Source: Haliscomenobacter sp965225875
Lineage (GTDB): Bacteria > Bacteroidota > Bacteroidia > Chitinophagales > Saprospiraceae
Direction: 5' to 3'
Length of the DNA: 64,000 nucleotides
Assembly (NCBI RefSeq): GCF_965225875.1
Contig: NZ_CBDDBS010000001.1
Coordinates: 496,001-560,000 of the forward strand
Every line of letters begins with the position of its first letter. Position 1 is the first letter of the stretch. The translations under genes and the position numbers were made by a program. Shown here one piece after another: positions 16,012 through 23,501 of this stretch. The notes under the pieces are model-generated. The model did not search any database, had not been told where the DNA came from, and saw only the letters and a program-made list of their open reading frames with translations.

Positions 16012-18183
16012 TTAATTTTTATAGCCCTCAAAAGCAGCTTGTAAAGGTAAAGTCCTTAAGCGTTTGCCCGTCAAATTAAAAACAGCATTGGCTATAGCGG
16101 GTGCTATAGGCGAAATAGGTGACTCACCCACTCCCGAGGGTTTTTCCGAACCTTCGTGCAAAATGACCTCTATTTCCGGGGTGTCGCTGAGTCTCGCTAC
16201 CGGATATTGATGAAAATTGGTTTCTACGAATTGCCCATTTTCTATGGTACCTTGTTCATAAAGGCTGGCACTGATGGCCATCATGGTAGCACCTTCTACT
16301 TGCTGCCTTACTCCATCCGGGTTAATAATTTTGCCTGGATCAATGGCTTGTGTAACTTTAACGACTTTGATGACCCCATCAATGATTTTAATTTCTACTA
16401 CAGCCGCTGAAATTGTTTTATGGTCATCACACACGGCCAAACCACGGCCTACGCCTTCAGCCTGGGGGTTATGCCAACCTGATTTTTCAGCGATTAATTC
16501 GAGCAGCTTTTTCCGGCGGTTCAATTGAGTTGTATTGCCACAATGGTCCATTCTGAATTTTAGTGGATTTATGCCTGCTTTATGGGCCAATTCATCCATA
16601 AAACTTTCAATAGCGAAAGTATTGGCAAACATACCCACGCCACGCCACATACTCGTCTGGAACGGTAGGCTACTCTGCCAAATGCTTGTATTTAGGTTTT
16701 CTATGTTATAGGCTATTCTAGCCCCATGCCCTGCCACCACAAAATCCGCACCTAATAGGGGTGCCACAATATCAGGCATGGCCATGAAGCCCATTGGCCC
16801 CGTTGCAAGCTTGTGTTCAAGCGCTACAATTTTTCCTTTGCTGTCTATTTTTCCATTTAAAATATGATGCGTATTGGGTCTTACAAAGCCATTTTGAAAT
16901 TCTTGCTGCCTGGTATAAAGCAGATGCACAGGCTTACCCACGGCTTTTGAAAGTTTGGCAGCTTCCACCGCATTGTGCTTGAAGCTACGCCTTCCGAAGC
17001 CGCCCCCTAAAAAAGTAGGATGAATTTCTATATTTTCTGACTTTAAACCCAGGGCATCAGAAAGCGTTTGCCGCATAAAAGTACTGTTTTGCGTAGATGA
17101 ATAGATGGTTAACAGATCACCTTTCGCATCGGCCACTACTATACTAGGTTCCATGCTTGCATGATAACCAATAGGTGTGCGATATTCGCTTGAAACTTGA
17201 GTACCTTGGGCTGTTCTGGTATTGCCTTCTTTCTGTATGTTCACTTCAGTGCCAACACCAACAGTAACGGCATCCAGCGTATCTTTTGTACTGTATTTGG
17301 CGTTGTAATCCCAGGTCGCTTTTACTTTATTAATGGCGCTTTCAGCAGCAAATCTGGTATTGGCCACTACGCCTATCCATTCTTTATCTTTTACCACTTT
17401 CAGCACTCCTGGGGCATGTTCTGCTGCACTTAAATCGGCACTTTTTAATACCCCCCCTATGTACGGACTATACAAAACGGCCCCATAAACCATATTGGGC
17501 AGATCCATATCTATGCCATAAATGGGCCTTGCTAAAACTTTATCGGTCAGATCAAGCCTGGCATATGCTTTACCAACGTATTTGAAAGATGAAGCGGGGC
17601 GCAAAGCCGGGGTTTTGGCAGTTTCCCATTTTGAAGTTCGTTTGGCCAAATCAGCGTAGCTAATCGATTTGTTGCCTGCTGATAATAGGCCATCTTTGGT
17701 TAAGACTGATTCTGGCTTGATGCCCCACAACTTCGATGCTGCAAGTTTTAGCGTTTCACGTAAAGTAGCTGCTACTTCACGGATAGCCACATACATGGTT
17801 GCAGTGCTTGTACTTGCACCGGTATTGGTAGTAATGCCTTTAGCAGAATTGGCATGCACCACTTTTATTTTGTCTAGGGCAAGGTCTAGTTCTTCGGCTG
17901 CAAGCATGGCAAAACCTGCAAAAATGCCCTGACCCATTTCTACTTTTGGCGACATTAGGGTTATGGTATTGTCTGCATTTATTTCAAACCACAAATGTGG
18001 GTCAAAATCAGAAATACCTAGTGGCATGTCCATTTCTGAGACAAAGCCTGCCAGTTCTCTTCGAATAATAGAACGGCCAAAATAAAGTAAGGCAATAGTG
18101 CCAGCCAAACCGGTGCCGGTGCGCGCAAGAAATTTTCTTCTTGAAAAACTTTTTTTAGGTTTTTTATCCCTGCTTTCCATCAT
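16012..18183 (-). CDS. Molybdopterin-binding large subunit, xanthine dehydrogenase family (IorB-like)
   Basis: A 723-residue molybdenum hydroxylase subunit with a twin-arginine signal (SRRKFLARTGTGLAG), so it is folded before export to the periplasm. MoCo-binding stretches include MSPKVEMGQGIFAGFAML, NTGASTSTATM and FLGGGFGRRSF. The catalytic Glu is E687 in GVGESPISPIAPAIANA. It matches the isoquinoline 1-oxidoreductase beta-subunit type. These enzymes hydroxylate N-heterocycles or oxidise aldehydes and pass electrons through the 2Fe-2S subunit; no FAD subunit is encoded nearby, so a cytochrome or quinone acceptor is likely. Its start overlaps the small-subunit gene by 20 bp. The true substrate is unknown. 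Confidence 0.9.
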   Translation of the reverse strand: MMESRDKKPKKSFSRRKFLARTGTGLAGTIALLYFGRSIIRRELAGFVSEMDMPLGISDFDPHLWFEINADNTITLMSPKVEMGQGIFAGFAMLAAEELDLALDKIKVVHANSAKGITTNTGASTSTATMYVAIREVAATLRETLKLAASKLWGIKPESVLTKDGLLSAGNKSISYADLAKRTSKWETAKTPALRPASSFKYVGKAYARLDLTDKVLARPIYGIDMDLPNMVYGAVLYSPYIGGVLKSADLSAAEHAPGVLKVVKDKEWIGVVANTRFAAESAINKVKATWDYNAKYSTKDTLDAVTVGVGTEVNIQKEGNTRTAQGTQVSSEYRTPIGYHASMEPSIVVADAKGDLLTIYSSTQNSTFMRQTLSDALGLKSENIEIHPTFLGGGFGRRSFKHNAVEAAKLSKAVGKPVHLLYTRQQEFQNGFVRPNTHHILNGKIDSKGKIVALEHKLATGPMGFMAMPDIVAPLLGADFVVAGHGARIAYNIENLNTSIWQSSLPFQTSMWRGVGMFANTFAIESFMDELAHKAGINPLKFRMDHCGNTTQLNRRKKLLELIAEKSGWHNPQAEGVGRGLAVCDDHKTISAAVVEIKIIDGVIKVVKVTQAIDPGKIINPDGVRQQVEGATMMAISASLYEQGTIENGQFVETNFHQYPVARLSDTPEIEVILHEGSEKPSGVGESPISPIAPAIANAVFNLTGKRLRTLPLQAAFEGYKN

Positions 18184-18640
18184 TTTTCAGTTTTGCAGCC
18201 AAAAGAATTGCTTTGATGATCCGAGGATGTGTGCCACACCTGCAGATGTTTGAAATGCCGTCCTTGATGTCGTCAACGGAGGGATTTGGAATTTCTTCTA
18301 AAAGCTTGGCAGCCGCCATCATAAACCCTGATTGGCAGTAACCACATTGAGGAACCTGAACCTCGATCCAGGCCTGCTGCACAGGATGCAAGTGGGCTTC
18401 ATCTTTTGAAAGCCCTTCGATGGTGGTTATTTTTTTTCCTTCCGCCATACGGACGGGGTAAGAGCAGGAGCGGATCAATTCCCCATCAACATAAAGAGAA
18501 CAGGCCCCACAAAGGGCTCTGCCACAGCCAAATTTTGTACCTTTCAAATTGGCTTCATCACGAATGAGCCAAAGTAAAGGCATCTCGGGATCGGCGTCCA
18601 GCGTTGTGGGTTTGTTGTTGATGCTTAGTGTAAATCTCAT
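18164..18640 (-). CDS. 2Fe-2S small subunit of the molybdenum hydroxylase (IorA-like)
   Basis: A 158-residue protein with two [2Fe-2S] domains: a plant-type ferredoxin cluster (FGCGRALCGACSLYVDG, then RSC) and the second cluster CGYCQSGFMM with ICRCGTHPRI. It has no signal peptide and would be carried across the membrane with the Tat-signalled large subunit. It carries electrons from the molybdenum centre to an external acceptor. First gene of a three-gene unit (small subunit, large subunit, AraC regulator). Confidence 0.9.
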   Translation of the reverse strand: MRFTLSINNKPTTLDADPEMPLLWLIRDEANLKGTKFGCGRALCGACSLYVDGELIRSCSYPVRMAEGKKITTIEGLSKDEAHLHPVQQAWIEVQVPQCGYCQSGFMMAAAKLLEEIPNPSVDDIKDGISNICRCGTHPRIIKAILLAAKLKNDGKQG

Positions 18641-18716
18641 AAGAATTACATTGAAATTGCGCGTTTATGTTTCTGGCATTTGTCACAGCAATTTTCATTA
18701 AAAACCAGAAACCTGC

Positions 18717-18749
18717 TGTAGCCAAAAGTCGCAATGTTGTAGCCAAAAG
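18717..18749. promoter_or_regulatory. Candidate AraC-type operator: two direct repeats spaced 21 bp
   Basis: tgtagccaaaag occurs exactly at 18717-18728 and again at 18738-18749, start to start 21 bp, which is two helical turns. Tandem direct half-sites with this spacing are the hallmark of AraC-family binding sites. They lie 77-109 bp upstream of the 2Fe-2S subunit start and 117 bp upstream of the divergent AraC-type gene at 18866, so either AraC protein could be the ligand. Confidence 0.6.
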
Positions 18750-18759
18750 GAGTTATCTA

Positions 18760-18837
18760 TTTAAGCATGGGGTACGAAGTGAACAGCATTGCATTTTGCC
18801 CTTAATCCTCCTGGTAAAAGTGGAAATATTGGCCTAA
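18760..18837 (+). pseudogene. 3' fragment of a decayed cupin gene
   Basis: Reading from 18760, 25 codons and a stop give FKHGVRSEQHCILPLILL and then VKVEILA, clearly related to the C-terminus of the cupin encoded at 14682-15044 (FKHGVRSEKGCILFLIIPEE...). The first 14 nt are identical and the reading frame survives to the stop, but nothing cupin-like precedes it. The two copies lie in the same orientation on either side of the AraC/IorAB module. Confidence 0.75.
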
Positions 18838-18865
18838 ATTGCTGGACAAATCCATACTTACTTTT

Positions 18866-19657
18866 ATGATCGAATGGCATCCTTTGGAGGAGTACACTGC
18901 GTTACAAAGCCCACGCCGGGTCATGCGTTATGTTTTATTTTGGTGTACAGCAGGGGAGATCAAGGTGATGGTGGACGGGACCGAATTCTTGCTGCTTGCC
19001 CACGAGGTCATTACCATTACTTCAGGGCAAGTACATTGGCTGATAGCAGATTCTAATGCCCAGGGTGTAGTACTGGAATTCAGTTATGATTTTTTTTGTA
19101 AAACGGATGCCGATATCGAACTCATTTTTCACAATGGGCTTTTTTGCCACTTTGGAATGAATGAAGTCATAACCGTACCTGAGCACCAGCGTTTCACCCA
19201 ATTGTTGGAGCAAATTCGGGAAGATTTGACCTTAAACCCCTACCAATACCTCATTTCCGTACATGCCAATCTGGAGTTGATCCTGGTGATGATCAACCGC
19301 GCCAAAATTGCCCGTGGCGATGAAATCTGGAAACCGGATGCCCTGTTTTTAAAATTTCTGGAAAAGGTGCGCAACCAATTCCGACAGGCACCTACCCTGG
19401 CTACCCTGGCACAACAACTACAAAGCAATGAAGCCAAGCTAAACGAGCTGGCCAAACTCCACGCGGGTAAAACCGCCCAAATGGTCATCTATGGCCTGGT
19501 GACTTCTGAAGCCAAACGTTTATTGACGTATGAAAAACTTTCAGTAAAAGAAGTGGCTGCAGAATTGGGTTTTAATGACCCTTTTTACTTCTCTAATTTT
19601 TTCAAAAAACATACAGGGGTTTCACCCAAAGGATATCGAGATAAAGTATCGGAGTAG
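18866..19657 (+). CDS. AraC-family transcriptional regulator
   Basis: About 263 residues starting at ATG 18866. The N-terminus is a cupin-type sensor (RYVLFWCTAGEIKVMVDGTE, EVITITSGQVHWL). The C-terminus has two helix-turn-helix units: TLATLAQQLQSNEAKLNELA and SVKEVAAELGFNDPFYFSNF, ending in KKHTGVSPKGYRDK. It is divergent from the molybdenum-hydroxylase operon with the 21-bp direct repeats between, so it may control that operon; a second AraC gene is at the operon's end. Confidence 0.88.
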   Translation: MIEWHPLEEYTALQSPRRVMRYVLFWCTAGEIKVMVDGTEFLLLAHEVITITSGQVHWLIADSNAQGVVLEFSYDFFCKTDADIELIFHNGLFCHFGMNEVITVPEHQRFTQLLEQIREDLTLNPYQYLISVHANLELILVMINRAKIARGDEIWKPDALFLKFLEKVRNQFRQAPTLATLAQQLQSNEAKLNELAKLHAGKTAQMVIYGLVTSEAKRLLTYEKLSVKEVAAELGFNDPFYFSNFFKKHTGVSPKGYRDKVSE

Positions 19658-19744
19658 TCGGGTTATTCTATTTTTATCCAAAAAATTAAAAATCAATCAA
19701 TTAAATCACTCGTTGCTCTTTTCCCCAAAAAAGCTGCTGAAAAA

Positions 19745-19794
19745 TTTGCGCAACTGATCATTTGCACATATATTTGCAACCGATCATTTGCACA
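19745..19794 (+). promoter_or_regulatory. Promoter and operator of the ArsR operon
   Basis: A -33 tttg (19745-19748) and -7 tatatttg (19769-19776) separated by 20 bp match the Bacteroidota promoter consensus. Two 19-nt direct repeats, gcaactgatcatttgcaca at 19750-19768 and the same with one change (c for t) at 19776-19794, cover the spacer and the transcription start region. Each contains a tgatca-like core. Binding of ArsR to these would block the promoter, i.e. autoregulation. Confidence 0.75.
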
Positions 19795-19807
19795 AATTGA
19801 TTTACCC

Positions 19808-20128
19808 ATGCGCAGAGATATTTTCCAAGCCATTGCAGACCCAACTCGCCGAGCTATCATCGCCCTGATTGCCGTGCAGGCGATGACGCCAAACGCCCTC
19901 GCTGAACATTTCGATACGACCCGGCAAGCTGTTTCAAAACACCTGCAAATCCTGACCGATTGCGAGGTGGTAAGTCAGCAACAACAAGGCCGAGAAATTT
20001 ATTACCAACTCAAAATTGATAAAATGAAAGAGATCGACCAATGGCTTGAGCAGTTCCGCAAAATTTGGGAACAGCGCTACAATCAACTCGACGATTTACT
20101 TCAAACCTTAAAATCGGATAAAGCATGA
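19808..20128 (+). CDS. ArsR-family transcriptional repressor
   Basis: A 106-residue winged-helix protein: IFQAIADPTRRAIIALIAV, MTPNALAEHFDTTRQAVSKH (recognition helix) and REIYYQLKIDKMKEIDQWLE. It lacks the ELCVC metal-binding motif, so it belongs to the non-metal branch that usually accompanies an SRPBCC gene. It overlaps that gene by 4 bp (ATGA) and heads a three-gene operon. Direct repeats over its own promoter point to autorepression. Confidence 0.9.
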   Translation: MRRDIFQAIADPTRRAIIALIAVQAMTPNALAEHFDTTRQAVSKHLQILTDCEVVSQQQQGREIYYQLKIDKMKEIDQWLEQFRKIWEQRYNQLDDLLQTLKSDKA

Positions 20129-20628
20129 CTGCCAAACTTCTTTTCGACTTCCTGGTCGACCAGGAAAAAAACACCATCACCGTACGCCGGGAATTTGCAG
20201 CAGGCCGCCAACTGGTGTGGGACTGTCACACCAAAAGCGAACTATTGGAGCAGTGGTTTGCCCCAAAACCATGGAAAGCCCGCACGAAAAGTATGGATTT
20301 CCGGGAAGGCGGTCACTGGCATTATGCCATGTGTGGGCCCGATGGAGAAGAGCACTGGGGGCGTATGGATTACATTAGCATTCAGCCTATCGAAAGCTAC
20401 AAGGGTTGGGATGGCTTCTGCGATGCAGAGGGGGAACTAAACGCTCAACTTCCCCGGGCGGAATGGCACTCCACGTTTGAAGAACTTTCAGATACGACCC
20501 AAGTACAAACGGTAGTGACCTATCAATCGCTTGCGGACTTGGAAACCGTCATTCAAATGGGCATGAAAGAAGGCTTATCGATGGCCCTTGACCAGTTGGA
20601 AGAACTGCTCGATAACCTGAAAAAATAA
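20125..20628 (+). CDS. SRPBCC (AHSA1-type) protein
   Basis: A 167-residue START-like protein: VRREFAAGRQLVWDCHTKSE, LLEQWFAPKPWKAR, FREGGHWHYAMCGPDGE and the C-terminal helix EGLSMALDQLEELLDNL. This AHSA1 (activator of Hsp90 ATPase homologue 1-like) branch is commonly paired with ArsR repressors in Bacteroidota. It probably binds a hydrophobic small molecule; the ligand is unknown. Translation is coupled to the ArsR gene. Confidence 0.87.
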   Translation: MTAKLLFDFLVDQEKNTITVRREFAAGRQLVWDCHTKSELLEQWFAPKPWKARTKSMDFREGGHWHYAMCGPDGEEHWGRMDYISIQPIESYKGWDGFCDAEGELNAQLPRAEWHSTFEELSDTTQVQTVVTYQSLADLETVIQMGMKEGLSMALDQLEELLDNLKK

Positions 20629-20635
20629 TGACTCA

Positions 20636-21274
20636 ATGGAAATTATAGCAGTTTTATCAATAGCATCCGGATGTCTGTCACTGCTTTGTTTACTGGCGCT
20701 GCACGTTGTAAGCCCTGAGTTTCAACCGAGTTGGCGGATGATCAGTGAGTACGCACTGGGTAAAAACAAAAGGCTCCTGACCGCATTTTTCTTTTTATGG
20801 GGAGCCTGTTCCATCCTGAGTTCTATACTGCTTTGGAACCTTGTTGGTACAATTTGGGCATCAATCGGGGTGATTTTACTCTTCATTTCGGGCATTGGTG
20901 CCATTATGGGCGGCCTGTTCGATATAAAACACCCTAACCATGGCCTCTCTTTTATGATCGGGGTACCCACGCTTCCGCTGGCGACCTTGCTCATTGGTTA
21001 TCACTTGCTGAGCCTGGAACCCTGGTCCTCCTATCGGAGCGTTTTGTTGCTTTCTTCTCATGCTCCCTGGATCGCTTTGGTTTTGATGGCGGGAGCCATG
21101 GCTTTGTTGTTTTCGGGCTTTAAAAAAGCGGGGTACCCAATGGGGCCGGACGTCGAACCACCCGAAAAGTTGCCAGAAGGAGTAATTCCATTGGCTGGCT
21201 ATGCCAACCGCTTATTGGTGCTGTGTTACCTCATCTGGCCAATTTTGGTTGCTGGTATAATAATGACTTTGTAG
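20636..21274 (+). CDS. DUF998 integral membrane protein
   Basis: A 212-residue membrane protein with about six hydrophobic segments (SIASGCLSLLCLLALHVV, LWGACSILSSILLWNLVG, ASIGVILLFISGIGAIMGGL, the rest downstream to the C-terminal LIWPILVAGIIMTL). The MISEYALGKNKRL motif and spacing fit the DUF998 family of unknown function. It is 7 bp behind the SRPBCC gene, in the ArsR-controlled operon. Confidence 0.83.
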   Translation: MEIIAVLSIASGCLSLLCLLALHVVSPEFQPSWRMISEYALGKNKRLLTAFFFLWGACSILSSILLWNLVGTIWASIGVILLFISGIGAIMGGLFDIKHPNHGLSFMIGVPTLPLATLLIGYHLLSLEPWSSYRSVLLLSSHAPWIALVLMAGAMALLFSGFKKAGYPMGPDVEPPEKLPEGVIPLAGYANRLLVLCYLIWPILVAGIIMTL

Positions 21275-21393
21275 CAAGCCTAACCATTGCAGGAATTTTT
21301 TTGAAAAAGGATAATTCGGGTGATCCACAGGCGAGATTTTTTCGTAAGTCGCTTTGATTTGATTTTTTACACCTAACACCTAAATCTTTACGA

Positions 21394-21891
21394 ATGAAAA
21401 TCTCCAATGTTTTCACCCTGAGCCTATTGAGCTTTTTACTGAGCGCATCCTTTCTTGCTGCACAAACACCCACACTAAACAAAGAGACCACCAAAAAAAT
21501 CCTTTCCGCTGTGGATGCCGGAGATCTTAATGCCTTTGCATTGTATGTTAGCCCCAATTTGGTTGAACACATGGCACCTCCTCCTGGAGTAAATGCAAGC
21601 AGCCATTTTGAGTTGGCCAAAATCATGATTTCGGGTTTTCACGTCGGTTTCCCCGATGGCAAAACCACTCCGATCAATATTGTTGCCGAAGGAAACATGG
21701 TGATTGTACACTCCCGCTACACTGGAACCAACACCGGTTCGTTTATGGGCATGCCCGCAACGAATAAAAAAGTTGATCTAGAGCAGGTAGACATTATTCG
21801 TTTTGATGCCGCTGGCAAAGGGGTGGAGCATTGGGCAGTTCTTGACCAATTGGTGATGCTTCAGCAATTGGGTGTGATTCCCAAGCAATAA
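21394..21891 (+). CDS. Exported SnoaL-like / ester-cyclase-family protein
   Basis: A 165-residue protein with a Sec signal peptide (LSLLSFLLSASFLAAQ). The mature domain shows the SnoaL-like cone fold: ILSAVDAGDLNAFALYVSPN, VEHMAPPPG, and FVAEGNMVIVHSRYTGTN-like strands ending with VEHWAVLDQLVMLQQLG. Family members include polyketide cyclases and many uncharacterised ligand-binding proteins. Transcribed alone; substrate unknown. Confidence 0.78.
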   Translation: MKISNVFTLSLLSFLLSASFLAAQTPTLNKETTKKILSAVDAGDLNAFALYVSPNLVEHMAPPPGVNASSHFELAKIMISGFHVGFPDGKTTPINIVAEGNMVIVHSRYTGTNTGSFMGMPATNKKVDLEQVDIIRFDAAGKGVEHWAVLDQLVMLQQLGVIPKQ

Positions 21892-21933
21892 AAACTTCAA
21901 AGGGTGCCATTTTGCCTTGTAAAATGGTACTCT

Positions 21934-22275
21934 TTACTTTTTTTTCTTACTCGATTTTGCTTTGGGATTGTACTCCAGGCATTTGTCCAACCAAAAGCCC
22001 AAAGCTTCATCCTCTTCATATGCCTCACTTTCAATCATGAGGTAACCTGGCATGGCCCGTCCGGCGTGGATCATGTGGCTGACACCAGGTTTTTCGGCCA
22101 ATAGATCTGCTTCCTCAGGGCTTACTCTCGCCATAACTCCCCCTTTGTAAGTGCCAGCCAGCATTTTGTCATCTACCAAAAAACAGAGCCCACCAAACAT
22201 TTTTTTCTGTTCAAAATCAATGCCTTTGATGGATAACAAGTCGGCGATGCGTTCGCCGGTGATGAGGTTGTCCAT
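21934..22275 (-). CDS. TfoX/Sxy N-terminal-domain protein
   Basis: About 113 residues from ATG 22273-22275 (the open frame extends further upstream but without conserved sequence). The TfoX N-terminal pattern is present: ADLLSIKGIDFEQKKMFGGL, CFLVDDKMLAGTYKGGVMAR and MPGYLMIESEAYEEDEAL, then a lysine tail. TfoX/Sxy is a competence regulator in Gammaproteobacteria, but this single-domain form in Bacteroidota has no proven link to competence. Confidence 0.85.
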   Translation of the reverse strand: MDNLITGERIADLLSIKGIDFEQKKMFGGLCFLVDDKMLAGTYKGGVMARVSPEEADLLAEKPGVSHMIHAGRAMPGYLMIESEAYEEDEALGFWLDKCLEYNPKAKSSKKKK

Positions 22276-22336
22276 AATTTTTTTGTGACTAAAAATAATA
22301 AAAAGTGTCTGATAAAAAAAATAAAAACATAAATTT

Positions 22337-23293
22337 TTATTTTCCACTTTCATCCAACCACACCACCTTCTGCTCAGACCGATGCTCCTGCGCCAAAATC
22401 TCTCCGTACAACTCTGGCTTTCTTGCTTTGAGATACCTATATCCACCCGCCTGGGTCAATTTTTCCGACGTCAGCGTAGCCATGGTAAAATCATCCCCCA
22501 AAGTCCGGCATTCCGCAATCACATCCCCAAATGGATCAATAATCATCGAGCAACCATTTTTCAATTGATCGTCATCCATGCCAATCGCATTGGCAAACAC
22601 CACGTAAATGCCGTTGTCATAAGCCCGGGCAGGCAACCATTTCATCAGCCAGTCCCGACCTTTCATGCCATCAAATTCCAGGCGGAGGGAGGTGGGATCA
22701 TTTTCCCGGTTTTCCCAAAGTTTTGGATCAACAAATCCTGCTCCAGGGCGGGTGGATGGAGTACACATCGTAACATGGGGCATAAAAATGATGTCGGCAC
22801 CCAAGAGTCGGGTTGCCCGGACATTTTCTATCACATTGTTGTCGTAACAAATCAGGATGCCACATTTCCAGCCATACAAGTCAAATACGCAGTATCCCTG
22901 GCCAGGGGTGAGGTGGGGATTGATAAAAGGATGGATTTTGTGGTATTTGGCCAGCAAGCCCGTTTTGTCCACACAAACGTAGAGCTTGTACAAATTGCCT
23001 TGTTCGTCTTTTTCAAAAAGGCCAGCAAGGATAGCGATATTGTATTGTTGGGAAATGCGAATCAAGGCCTGGGTACTCTCCCCTTCGGGAGCAAATTCGG
23101 CCACCTCCAACATTTGATCTTTGGATAAGTTTCGGGCAAAGGTATATCCGGTGATGGAGCATTCGTGAAAGGCGATGACCTGGGCACCAGCCTCGGCTGC
23201 ACGAGCCGTCAGTTTTTCAATAATGGACAGGTTGTAGGTTTTGTCGCCGCTTTTGTGTTCAAATTGGGCGGTGGCGATCTTCAGGTTTTGCAT
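22337..23293 (-). CDS. Carbon-nitrogen hydrolase (nitrilase superfamily)
   Basis: About 318 residues from ATG 23291-23293. The Glu-Lys-Cys catalytic triad is visible: Glu in IAFHECSITGYTFA, Lys in LAKYHKIHPFINP and Cys in CGILICYDNNVIENVRATR. An insertion (MCTPSTRPGAGFVDPKLWEN) is unlike simple omega-amidases. It hydrolyses an amide or nitrile; the exact substrate is not assignable. Transcribed on its own, convergent with nothing. Confidence 0.88.
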   Translation of the reverse strand: MQNLKIATAQFEHKSGDKTYNLSIIEKLTARAAEAGAQVIAFHECSITGYTFARNLSKDQMLEVAEFAPEGESTQALIRISQQYNIAILAGLFEKDEQGNLYKLYVCVDKTGLLAKYHKIHPFINPHLTPGQGYCVFDLYGWKCGILICYDNNVIENVRATRLLGADIIFMPHVTMCTPSTRPGAGFVDPKLWENRENDPTSLRLEFDGMKGRDWLMKWLPARAYDNGIYVVFANAIGMDDDQLKNGCSMIIDPFGDVIAECRTLGDDFTMATLTSEKLTQAGGYRYLKARKPELYGEILAQEHRSEQKVVWLDESGK

Positions 23294-23501
23294 GGATAAA
23301 AAAGAACTTGGTCTACGATGGATTGTCATTTTGTAGACCGGACAGGCCCATCAAATGTGGCCTGAAAGCACATTTTTATAAATCCTTTCCATGCTGATTG
23401 AGCACCCGATTGCTCTTAAATGAAATCATCAAATTCAAAAAAAATTCAACAAGCACTGACACCCCACACATATTTCGTACCTTGTGCCCAATATTCTTTC
23501 C

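Noticed and set aside
22382..23128. 248-residue plus-strand frame
   Set aside because: It lies opposite the nitrilase gene, whose catalytic motifs are clear; the opposite reading has no family features.
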